From: Deroplatys truncata
Taxonomy: Eukaryota; Arthropoda; Insecta; Mantodea; Mantidae
DNA length: 64,000 bases
Direction: 5' to 3'
NCBI GenBank assembly: GCA_030765065.1
Contig: CM060988.1
Location: forward strand, 178,973,065 to 179,037,064
Position numbers and translations under genes: made by a program. The first letter of the stretch is position 1. Each line of letters opens with the position of its first letter. The notes under the pieces are model-generated. The model was not told the DNA's origin. It saw only the letters and a program-made list of their open reading frames with translations, and did not search any database. Positions 34,616 to 43,533 of this stretch are shown one piece after another.

Positions 34616-35690
34616 TTAGGTTTGAGGATCGTACCGATGATATTGCTGCTGGTTGTATTCCTTGCATTCTTGCAGGAATTTGGTGAGTCTCTCCGGGTTC
34701 GTCTTAAACCTGGGTCCAAGAGATGATACCCGGATGGCTTCCGTGATGACTGTAAGTCTCGATGAGGTGCTGTCGAACTGCCCAGCCAGGAAAACCTTTT
34801 GGGCAGCTGATGAGGTTTGAAGGTCCTTGATGAGTTCCTCCAGGGCTGTCAGCTTCGTCATCATGTTCAGGAACTCCGCATGGAGATCCTGAACGGCGTC
34901 ACGTAGGCCCTGGACTTCCGTGATGATCGGCGTGAGTGATGGTGCTGGTGTCGGCGCTGGAGTCGGCGGCTGTGGAGCTGTCACTAGCTGCGGCGTAGGT
35001 GCTGGCGGCATCGGCGATGCCTTCCTGCGGGGATGTAGGGGGCAGAGCGCCTGGCCGGTGAAATGAGTTAACCCTCCACAGATCGCACAGTAGCGGCGTC
35101 GGCGGCGTAGGTCGTGCTGGGTGCACGAAGACGTGCTGCAGGCGGAACCACAGTAGTGGCAGCTGGGTTGTGCTGAGCAGATCGACTCCTCGTGCACAGC
35201 AGCACCTGCAGGGGGCCTTGCGTTCTAATCGGCTAACCTCGATTGTAAGCACCACTCTTACAAGGGCAGGCCCGTCCTCAAAGCACCTTCATAGTCGCCA
35301 GGGTCTGCGTACTCGATCCTGACGAGCGACGTGGGTCCCTGTGCTCCGAAAACCCGAGTGGCTTGTGAGCTGCGCTGACGAGGAACCTGACTGGCGGGTC
35401 CCTCGGGACCCCCCGGATGTCAGCACTGTACCTCCCATGAGGCACAGGCTGCATCGGCGCAGGCTGGGAGGCTCCCAGGATCGGTGGCGTGAACCTCGGT
35501 GGTGTTGGCGGCAACTGCGTAGGCAGTCGCGGCGAAGCTGCGCAGGATGGCGGCGAAGCGGCGGTCGAGGCATAGGTTGCCCCGGGCTGCGGCGGCTGCG
35601 AAGAGTTCTCCTCGGCGGGTGCTGGAGGAGAAGAAGAAGGTCCTGCCTTAGCAGGCTCGGCGACTCTACGTTGCTTCTTCTTCGCCATCT
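34616..35690 (-). pseudogene. non-LTR retrotransposon ORF1 (nucleic-acid-binding), frameshifted
   Basis: The start ATG at 35688 opens a basic, proline/serine-rich stretch (MAKKKQRRVAEPAKAGPSSS) with a stop at 35278. The frame resumes shifted and reads CHYCGSACSTSSC, then YCAICGGLTHFTGQALC, a zinc-knuckle cluster (CX2CX4HX6C) typical of jockey/I-type ORF1 proteins that coat the transposon RNA. A predicted helical segment follows (ITEVQGLRDAVQDLHAEFLN onward), probably a coiled coil, then a basic C-terminus ending YHRYDPQT. Two frame changes between 35278 and 35197 make it a pseudogene. The local GC content is much higher than in neighbouring DNA. Clade assignment is tentative. Confidence 0.6.
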
Positions 35691-35719
35691 CGGAGTTGCA
35701 TCGGTTATTAGTGAGTATG

Positions 35720-36375
35720 CAAGTTATTCTTACTAAAGCTTATTTTTATATCCACTAATAATCCAAATAAACCTTTACAGAAACAGCTACATTACAAATT
35801 TCGTTATAGATACAAAGGAAACAGCGATAGTCAAATGTTTAACAACTGGACGCTATATGCTGGTCTTAAAATTTCATACTGTTTCCATGACAACTGAATG
35901 TTGAAAGGACTTTAAGAGAATGAATAAGAAATTAACAATTTTAAGGATTAATAACGATATCTCAGAAACGGCTTATGCCACCAAGAAGGTTATTTAAAAT
36001 AAATTGCGTATTTTAAAGAGATCTACATTTTTGTGTGGTACGTTTCCTTCAATAGCTTAACATTTACCAGTTATACAAGATTATACAAAATTCCTTCTGT
36101 ATGAAGAGGACTTCTTAAGACTATCCCCAAAAAATTCAAAGTATACATTTTATTTGTCATGTAAATATATTTAATATATGGTATTTTAATCAAAGTCGTA
36201 GGAGCCATTTTTAGAAAATCAAAATTTCGAAATATCTTTCGTGTAAAGGGTAGTTTGGTGTGGGATATTTCGTTGGAACTGCGCGTGTCGCATCCTTGGA
36301 TGATGCTGAACTTAAATACCAGCTTTGGTATATATCCGACTTTTAGTTTTTGAGTTATGCTGTTCAAAAACATAC
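35720..36375 (-). repeat. ACT repeat, divergent variant, target site of the palindromic element
   Basis: Minus-orientation blocks in order: TTATTCTTACTAAAGCTTAT, GATATCTCAGAAACGGCTTA, GCGTATTTTAAAGAGATCTA, CTTAAATACCAGCTTTGGTA and GAGTTATGCTGTTCAAAAAC. It stops just before the ATGAAC duplication. Right of the palindromic element another ACT copy starts, so the insertion lies at or between ACT repeats. Confidence 0.65.
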
Positions 36376-36381
36376 ATGAAC
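36376..36381. other. target-site duplication, left copy (ATGAAC)
   Basis: ATGAAC directly precedes the first base of the left arm and recurs directly after the last base of the right arm (55279-55284). A 6-bp duplication is characteristic of Polinton/Maverick integration. Confidence 0.8.
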
Positions 36382-36446
36382 AGTAGAAAATAAATGAGAG
36401 AACGGAAACACATGGGATTTGCCGCCATCTGATAAGGTTCTTTGAT

Positions 36447-36870
36447 CTATGCCGCTAGCCCCGCCCCCTCCCTTTGTGTTCTCACACGCCGGCCTGGTCG
36501 CGTGGCGCTAGCCCCGCCCCCTTCCCTTTGTGTGCTGATCTAATGCCGACAGTGTCTGTGCCGGCAGGTCCTCCCCCCTCCCCCTGTGGTCTGGTCACGT
36601 GCCGGTATCCCCGCCCCCCTCCCTCCCCCATACGCGTGTCCTCCCTCCCCTTTGTGTTCTGGTTGGTTCCCTGTGGATAGGTGGGAGAGTGTGTATTGTT
36701 CCTATACGGTGACTACATTCCCGCCCCTCATTGTGACTTGTCTAAATCCCTGCCGTGTGATTGGCTTGGGGTAGGGGATGTGCCGCTCGGGGTGAGGGGT
36801 TATATGTGGGGGTTCTCGGTGCGTGACGTTGGCGATGTGGGAATGCGATTCTCGATGCCTGCCGCACATC
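36447..36870. repeat. GC-rich subterminal block, left
   Basis: Four imperfect units built on GCTAGCCCCGCCCCCTCCCT followed by TTTGTGTTCT and a GCCGGC-type word, at about 36453, 36508, 36563 and 36605. The C-rich G-box (CCCCGCCCCC) motifs contrast sharply with the AT-rich surroundings. Such blocks could be promoter-like or transposase-binding sites. The proline-rich ORFs over it are not genes. Confidence 0.7.
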
Positions 36871-36939
36871 GGCAAATCGTTTGAGTACATAATTGTGTCA
36901 ATCAATTAGGTAATGTGTGTTATTGAAAAACGAATCGCC

Positions 36940-39070
36940 ATCATATTACTACTAATGCAATTAAACGCTATTCTTCGAGCAATTAAGTATTTTTGATTGA
37001 ATCGCGCGCACCTGTCCCTAAACCGTTATTTATAACCTACTATTGTCAATAAATTACACGTCTAATGAAACAAGGCTAGTCTGTCGATGAAAACAATTAA
37101 GTATTTTTTGAATGATTAATTGACTCGCACGCAACTGTTCGTTATCGTATATGTGTGGTAGCATGTGTATAATTATTACGAGTAATAACATTTATTTAAT
37201 TCTACTTTTGAGGGAAAATATATTTTGGATTTATAAGAATATTACAACACTTAGATGAAAGGACAGACTTGACGTAACACTCGTTATCGCGTGATAATTG
37301 CGGTGGAACACCGAACGCAACCTTCCGCTGCGAGACGTTTCACTGGAATGACTAGCTCACGGTGCTTTCAAGCGACAAGTCGACTAGCGCACCCCCTCCA
37401 CTCACGCTTCAGTTCGCTACCTACACTAGCGCGCCAAGTGGTAATATGAGTGAAACTCCAGCGAGTGTTCCCACACAGCGCCCCTGGTGGTCATACCCGA
37501 AAGTTGTGAATTCACCATATTTAAACTCATTATGGGCGCAAGACGGCCATCTTAACTCTATATAACTCTGCGAAATATGATTCCGGAAAAAAATAAAGGT
37601 GAATTAACATGCAAGGGGCGTTCATGTTGGCTCCGGAGGAATTGATTACGAAATAAATAAAAAATAAATAAGACTCTCGCTGATCGATGAATACAATTAA
37701 ATATTTTTATTAATTAATGTAATTGACTCGCGCTCCTAGAGATATCTCACCCAATTATTCATCTACCATGAATATCTCACTTCTAATGAAACGACGCAGT
37801 CTATCGATTAAAAACAATTAAGTTTTTTTTGATTGATTAATGTAATTGACTCGCGCGCAACTGTTCGTTATCGTATATGCGCGATTATTACGAGTAATAA
37901 CGTTTGTTTAATTCTTCATTTGACTGGAGGGTTTATAAAAAATATTACATTGCTTAGATGAATTAAAAAGCAACTTAAAGCGAAATTGCAAATAGCTTGT
38001 ATGAGACGTTAACACGAGAACCGTTTACGAAAAAACAAGACGCAATGTGACAGCAATGCCCCGTCCATCATGAGAAGAGGTTAAACCAGGACGCTTGGGT
38101 TTTCCCTCAGTACCTGCACTTAATGGCTAGGGGTATCCAGCACATGGGAGTATGCTTCACCTGATGTTAAAAATAAAAGCCCTCTATGTCTCTTCTCATA
38201 CGAGAGAAGTAATAATTACAATTCAAAACAGGCGTACCTGTAAGTAACACGCACGAAGACTTCAAATATAAATTTTATATTCGTTTTAAATGTTCTTTCT
38301 AAAGACGTAGCGAACTTTGAGAAATTCAACGAATTATTTACTTGCGTACACTGCTTGAAAGAAATATGGTGTACACCCCTGAAGAATGCGTGTGTAGACA
38401 CATTAGCAGGCGACAGTCCCTTCCGCATCATTAATTTTCTTCAGACGAAGTTAAAACCAAGGTCTTGTATAGAGCTCTTAGTGAACAATGAAGGGTGTTT
38501 CCAGTTCATTAAGCAGGCTAAGTGCTCTGAAAAACCACAGACCCTCGGGGTAAATAACTATTAGCGACACAAAAGATTTTCTTAAGAGCTTCCCCTGTGC
38601 AGAAATTCCATCATAGACAGGGGAAAACCAAGTCTAGACATGTTTTAAGCTTACCACAAAAAATGTTTTCCCGATAATTAATATAATTCTACATGAAGAA
38701 TATTAATGATTAAGTTTTCAATTAAACGTATACTGTATAGATTCTGTACTTAAACATTCGATTGTATCTTTGTCATTATTTAAATACTCGCGTACAAGAA
38801 ATGCAAACATGATATCAAAAAATTAAACTGATTTTTTTTCGGAATGTTAAACAAAGAAATATGATTTGGCGAGAGTAATATGAAGAATAAAAAGTATTCA
38901 GAATGATAGATATTACATACGTTATTAAAATAAATAAGGCTCTCACTGATCGATGAAAACAATTAAATATTTTTTATTAATTAATTGTATATGAACTGAC
39001 TTGCGCATTTGCTTGCTGTCGTATGTGTATGATTATTACGGCTAATAGCATTTGTTTAATTCTAAATAAT
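36940..39070. repeat. AT-rich subterminal repeats, left
   Basis: A module with ACAATTAAGTATTTTTT, a TTAATTGACTCGCGCGCAAC block, CTGTTCGTTATCGTATATG and the palindrome ATTATTACGAGTAATAAC recurs in full or part at about 36980, 37090-37200, 37685-37750, 37800-37910 and 38945-39060. Multiple dispersed copies near a transposon end are typical of transposase binding sites, although none is proven here. Confidence 0.7.
38244..38564 (+). CDS. possible exon, 106 codons, cysteine-rich, left arm
   Basis: An open frame without an ATG runs from 38244 to a stop at 38562-38564. It contains FEKFNELFTCVHCLKEIWC and NACVDTLAGDSPFRIINFLQ; CX2C and later cysteines hint at a zinc-binding module. AACAG just upstream (about 38225-38230) could be a splice acceptor, so a downstream exon is possible. 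The same frame is open at 53096-53416 on the minus strand of the right arm, but the arms are so alike that this is weak evidence. I do not recognise the protein; chance is a real alternative. Confidence 0.25.
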   Translation, partial: VTRTKTSNINFIFVLNVLSKDVANFEKFNELFTCVHCLKEIWCTPLKNACVDTLAGDSPFRIINFLQTKLKPRSCIELLVNNEGCFQFIKQAKCSEKPQTLGVNNY

Positions 39071-39291
39071 GAAATATGGAGCCTTGCCTAAACAATCCTC
39101 GTTACTCTTAATTTATTCCATTTTAAAAAGATTGGGCTTAGTAAACATAGGACGAGTACGATTTTAAATACCCCGTCCATTCGAGAGATATTTTTCGAAT
39201 ATTCCAGCATGTTAATATAAACTTAATACACACACAAAAAAAATTCATTTCAAGTAATATTTGTGCGACATTAAGTATTTGCGACTGAGTT
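38565..39291. other. AT-rich arm sequence, with a short hairpin
   Basis: CCCCTGT and ACAGGGG at about 38591 and 38618 could form a small 7-bp stem. Otherwise there is only AT-rich subterminal repeat sequence. Confidence 0.35.
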
Positions 39292-40132
39292 TTTACTTTC
39301 TATACTACGTATAGTAAGTAGAGGAAGTGTTGTATTCCACCCGAAAAAATCGATACCGAGATTTCACCGGAAATACATGTTTTGAGACCCTCTGAATCCG
39401 AAAAAGCATGGTTGTCTGCGAGTGTGCCTGTGAAACATAACTCAGAAACGAAGAGGCGGATAAAACACCAAACTTGGTATTTAGGTTCAGTATCTTCCAG
39501 AGATGCGACACGAAGGTTTTAAAGAAAATGCCTCACACCAGACTACCCTTTACATGGAACATTTCTCGAAAATTTTAATTTTCTCAAAAATGACTCTAAC
39601 GATATTGAATAAAATATTATATGTTTAAGATATTGTAATGAGATGTATATCTCGAATTTTCAGGGAATGTCTCCAAAAGTATTCTTCATTCTGAACGACT
39701 TTTGCAAAAATTGATAAACCATAAGAGATAGACAAAATTTTACTACACACAAAAAAAATGGAGATCGCGTTAAAATACATAATTTATATCATATTCATTC
39801 TTGTTGTTGAGTAAATCATTTTCGGGATATTGCTTGTTATTCCCTTAAAATTTCCAATACTTATACTTTTTCTCAAATTCGTTATTCTTGTTTTTATGTT
39901 CTGGACATGCAAAGAGAATGGAATGCGGCACATAGCAATCAGCGTTAAAATAATTTGACTATGGCTTAAAACCTACCATATTCACCTTGTATCGTCATGA
40001 AAATTACCAATAACATCGACATCTCGATATCTCGATTAACATGAAGCATATAGGGAATAAGTGTTTGTAAAAATAGTTTGTACAAGAGTAGAGAAAGTCA
40101 TGTGAGTGTAACACATCAGAATTTTTGATATT
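39292..40132 (+). repeat. ACT repeat embedded in the left arm
   Basis: Starts ACTTTCTATACTACGTATAG and ends GTGAGTGTAACACATCAGAA. Its mirror copy occupies 51528-52368 in the right arm, so it entered before the arms were last homogenised. The TG microsatellite is reduced to TGCGAGTGTGCCTGTG. Confidence 0.85.
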
Positions 40133-40559
40133 GGTTTAAATTTTCAAATACTTTTAACTTTTCTCAAATGGTAACTTGCTATTCATTTTTCCAACGATAA
40201 TGCATAGAGAATAGAATTCTAAAGCCATCACATAGCATCAGACGTTTTTTAAACATCTGTAACGTATCTATTCACAATCGAAAGGTCGCTGGTTCGAGGA
40301 CAATTATATCTACAGAAACAATACATTATTTTCACTCAGTGATTAATTTGGTAATGTAACAATAATTAACAATGAATTTTAATGGTACATGTAAAAATAA
40401 AATATATTTTTATTTCTAGCGTCATACGCAGAAACATTCCCCTTAAGGAACGCTGGCGTGATCGAAGGATTTCCCCCATAACAGGTTTAGACGTACTTAC
40501 GAAATGTCCCTGTGCGAGGCTAGCATTTCCCTCTACTTCTCCTCGAATTTTTGGAGTAG

Positions 40560-40636
40560 CCAATCAAAATTACTGTATTATATACCGTCACATCTCTCAC
40601 CCCTTCAGATTTTTATCAGACGAATCGATATAAAAG
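40560..40636 (+). promoter_or_regulatory. CCAAT and TATA boxes of the spliced gene, left arm
   Basis: CCAAT at 40560-40564 and GATATAAAAG at 40627-40636, with a TCACTGT initiator-like word near 40657, about 75 bp before the start codon. The spacing fits an RNA polymerase II promoter. The mirror copy is at 51024-51099. Confidence 0.65.
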
Positions 40637-40733
40637 CAGTAGCTTCCCCAGCGATTTCACTGTATTGTGACAACACAGCAAGCTAAGATCTCTGCAAACT
40701 TTTCTCATTCAAAGTGAAATTTCAACGAACATC

Positions 40734-41732
40734 ATGTCTGGTAAGTTGTAACAAAACACTTCATTTACTTTAAAAGTTAAATTATTACTCTGTACATTTA
40801 ACTTATATTCGCGTTCTTGTTTTTAATGCATGGCATTTATATGCGAATAGCTGAGCATTCTAAAAGTTAATAGCTAGACAAGTGAATTTTCTGAAATGTG
40901 AACAGTTTAGTTAAGTATTCATTTTAGGCAAGCTTATTCTACATTTAATAGCTAACTGCGGGAATTCTCAAAATGGGGACAATTTAGTTAAGTATTCACC
41001 TTGTTGAGTAATTATTATTCCAGATATTTAAATACAGGATTTCACAGAGTGAATTATATTCCTTTTGGAGAAAATACAATTATTTGAAAACCTTATTAAC
41101 GTTTTTGCTTTAGAATATTACAAAAAGTCTGTTGCGCGAATCATTTGCTCTAACAAAGTAAATATCTACATTATATTAAAACATTTAAATCGAAAAATAC
41201 AGTACTTAATGAACTTCATTAGTGAATCAGAACCTCAATTATATTTACACATATTATCATTTTCAGAAAAAAGTTAATAAGTTTGTAACTTTCAAATAAA
41301 TGAAATTTTGTTATGCAACACATTCTCTAATAAAGAATATGTTTTTTTTCTCTTCCTAATGCAGAAAGTTTGACATCTCAACTTAACACATTGGCTGAGG
41401 GTAGCATTTACCCAGCCGTTCAAAGACTACAAGATCTTCAGCCCGAGGAGCCTTATAATATAAAATCCTTAAGAAAAATCGATACTCGATACGGTGCTAG
41501 AGTCGTTGCACTTTTAGAGAATAAGCAAGTGTTTCTTCCGACAAGATATTCAACCCTAACAACCCAACAGCTGGAGGAAATGCCAGGGAAGTTTCAAATG
41601 GTATATCATGGAGTAGTACCAGCCGGCAAGTTTAAGACATGTAAATTGTCTTTTCTTCCTATTAAGGTTTGTAGAAATAATTCAACTACCCTTTCAAAGC
41701 TTCATTTAGAGTTACATTCGTTGAGTTTATAA
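40734..41732 (+). CDS. two-exon gene for a 124-residue protein, left-arm copy
   Basis: Exon 1 is only ATGTCTG (40734-40740), followed by donor GTAAGT. The intron is 40741-41364, ending in a pyrimidine tract and CTTCCTAATGCAG. Exon 2 is 41365-41732. Splicing joins G to AA and continues the open frame, giving a start MSESLTSQLNTLAEGSIYPA and a core with KIDTRYGARVVALLENKQVF, LPTRYSTLT and LEEMPGKFQMVYHG. I recall a loose family of small multicopy arthropod proteins sharing TKYG..V...L...VFLP.RY, possibly OB-fold-like nucleic-acid binders, but cannot verify that. Intact frame, splice signals and promoter argue for a functional gene of the element. The 70-codon ORF at 41065-41277 lies in the intron and is dismissed. 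Confidence 0.7.
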
Positions 41733-41744
41733 ATTCACACTTCA

Positions 41745-42060
41745 GTAGGATAACATTTGTCTAAAGTATACATCAATATGTAAAAAAATAACGTCCAGGA
41801 TGTAGTCTGAGCGAGGATCTGCAGAAAGAAGTTTAATAGTCTATTCACTGATTCTTTACCTCAAAGCAGATACCTACAGCAAGTTTCAAATAATTTCCAG
41901 CACGATAGCAGTTGTCAAAAGCATGCATCACTGTATTAAAAAATATGTGTAAATAATGTCTAGATTGCACTCTGTGTGATTTCGTGCAGAAAGAACTTTA
42001 ATACCCCTTGCAGTGATTCTCCACATCGAAGTATATACCTACAAGAAGTTGCAAATAATG
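41745..42060. repeat. diverged tandem duplication of about 160 bp downstream of the spliced gene
   Basis: GATAACATTTGTCTAAAGTA, then CTGCAGAAAGAAGTTTAATA and GATACCTACAGCAAGTTTCA in unit 1 correspond to GATAGCAGTTGTCAAAAGCA, GTGCAGAAAGAACTTTAATA and TATACCTACAAGAAGTTGCA in unit 2 (from about 41906). Mirrored in the right arm at about 49599-49914. Confidence 0.7.
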
Positions 42061-42245
42061 TGAATGTGTGTTACAGGAATGCCCAGCTGAATGTAAATGA
42101 AGAGGAAGAACGAGATAGCTTAAAACATCATAAACAGAAATGTGATAGGAACATTCTCAACACCACCCAGTAACCTCAATCAATGAAGAATTGCACCAGC
42201 GCGGAACATACATGGAAAAAAAACACCCGCGTGTGTAGAATATAA

Positions 42246-42271
42246 CAATAATATATATATATATATATATA
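42246..42271. repeat. (AT)n microsatellite, longer than its mirror copy
   Basis: About 12 AT units; the right-arm equivalent at about 49392-49409 is several units shorter. This independent length change shows that the arms are distinct sequences and not an assembly reflection. Confidence 0.75.
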
Positions 42272-42791
42272 AATTATGTACTCATTATTACTGCTATACC
42301 AGCCTATACCATTGATTTCATAAATAATTTCATAATTGTTTAAGGAGAATGCCTATCTTAAAAAATTGATGCTACATGAAATCTAAACAAAAAGATTATT
42401 GAACTATTACTGAAAGAGACTTGAATAAATGGGAATCTAGAAGCCAGAACCATCTTAATATTGGGCTGTATGATATGAGGTGTATAAAAAGATTAATAAA
42501 AAAATGAGGTCTATGTAATATAAACAACATTTATTTTTTGTAAACATTTTCCTATTACATTCCTATACAAAAAACATACATATTTCCTAAAGACAATGGT
42601 GATAGTCTAGACATTCTAAAACACTCAGTTATATAATCATATACATCACACAGAAAGAGACCTACATTATCCATAAAAAACTAAACATCTCATGAATGTC
42701 TGGATGATGTATTTTGTAAGTACAAGGTTTTGATATTTCAAAGTTCCTGTTAACCATGACTGTAATTGATTAACACAATTTCTCGATCCTG

Positions 42792-43010
42792 TCATGCTAT
42801 AACTTTAGAAGCTTTCAGCTTACTTATAATCTCCTCAATCTCTCGTGTGTGACTATTATTACCAGCATTCCTCGATGCAATTAGTAACCTCAATATATTT
42901 ACTAGTCTATTTGGATTTTCAAGCGTAGATATCACTGAATCATCATCATATGAAGATTCCATATTCTCGCGACTCCCGCTGTATCCAGATTTTTCACCAT
43001 CAGTAGTCTC
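42792..43010 (-). pseudogene. truncated zinc-finger gene, left-arm remnant
   Basis: The last 70 or so codons of the right-arm zinc-finger gene are present (TTDGEKSGYSGSRENMESSY through EEIISKLKASKVIA). The frame is cut at the inner boundary of the arm and runs upstream into 71-bp repeats. The zinc finger and start codon are missing, so it cannot make the right-arm product. One substitution is visible (NMESS versus NMKSS). Confidence 0.8.
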
Positions 43011-43533
43011 TCTGCTCTCTGGAAACATTCGTGGAAAAAAGGATGCTCTCAACAGAACATGGCGACTGCGAGCATGGAAAAAGGATGCTCTCTGGAAACA
43101 TTCGTGGAAAAGGATGCTCTCAACAGAACATGGCGACTGCGAGCATGGAAAAAGGATGCTCTCTGGAAACATTCGTGGAAAAGGATGCTCTCAACAGAAC
43201 ATGGTGACTTCGAGCATGGAAAAAGGATGCTCTCTGGAAACATTCGTGGAAAAGGATGCTCTCAACAGAACATGGCGACTGCGAGCATGGAAAAAGGATG
43301 CTCTCTGGAAACATTCGTGGAAAAGGATGCTCTCAACAGAACATGGCGACTGCGAGCATGGAAAAAGGATGCTCTCTGGAAACATTCGTGGAAAAGGATG
43401 CTCTCAACAGAACATGGCGACTGCGAGCATGGAAAAAGGATGCTCTCTGTAAACATTCGTGGAAAAGGATGCTCTCAACAGAGCATGGCGACTGCGAGCA
43501 TGGAAAAAGGATGCTCTCTGGAAACATTCCTGC
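43011..43533 (+). repeat. 71-bp tandem repeats, left array (about 7 copies)
   Basis: Each unit has two parts beginning AAAAGGATGCTCTC: one continues TGGAAACATTCGTGG and the other AACAGAACATGGCGACTGCG then AGCATGG. Units are 71 bp, so each repeat shifts frame and all three frames stay open. ORFs here on both strands are repeat artefacts. The same repeat lies inverted at 47436-48262. Confidence 0.95.

Larger units (their letters stand above)
36382..43010 (+). repeat. left inverted arm (about 6.63 kb)
   Basis: Complementary to 48652-55278 over its whole length. The inner limit falls at GTAGTCTC (about 43010), after which the left side continues into 71-bp repeats while the right side continues into the 5' half of the zinc-finger gene. 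Differences seen: CTATGCC versus ATATGCC near the outer end, one base in exon 1 of the spliced gene, and a shorter (AT)n tract on the right. Confidence 0.93.

Noticed and set aside
36474-36884. Proline-rich ORFs in the GC-rich block
   Set aside because: Composition artefact of C-rich tandem units; overlapping frames on both strands.
41065-41277. 70-codon ORF in both arms
   Set aside because: Lies inside the intron of the spliced gene, has no motif, and is present twice only because the arms are duplicates.
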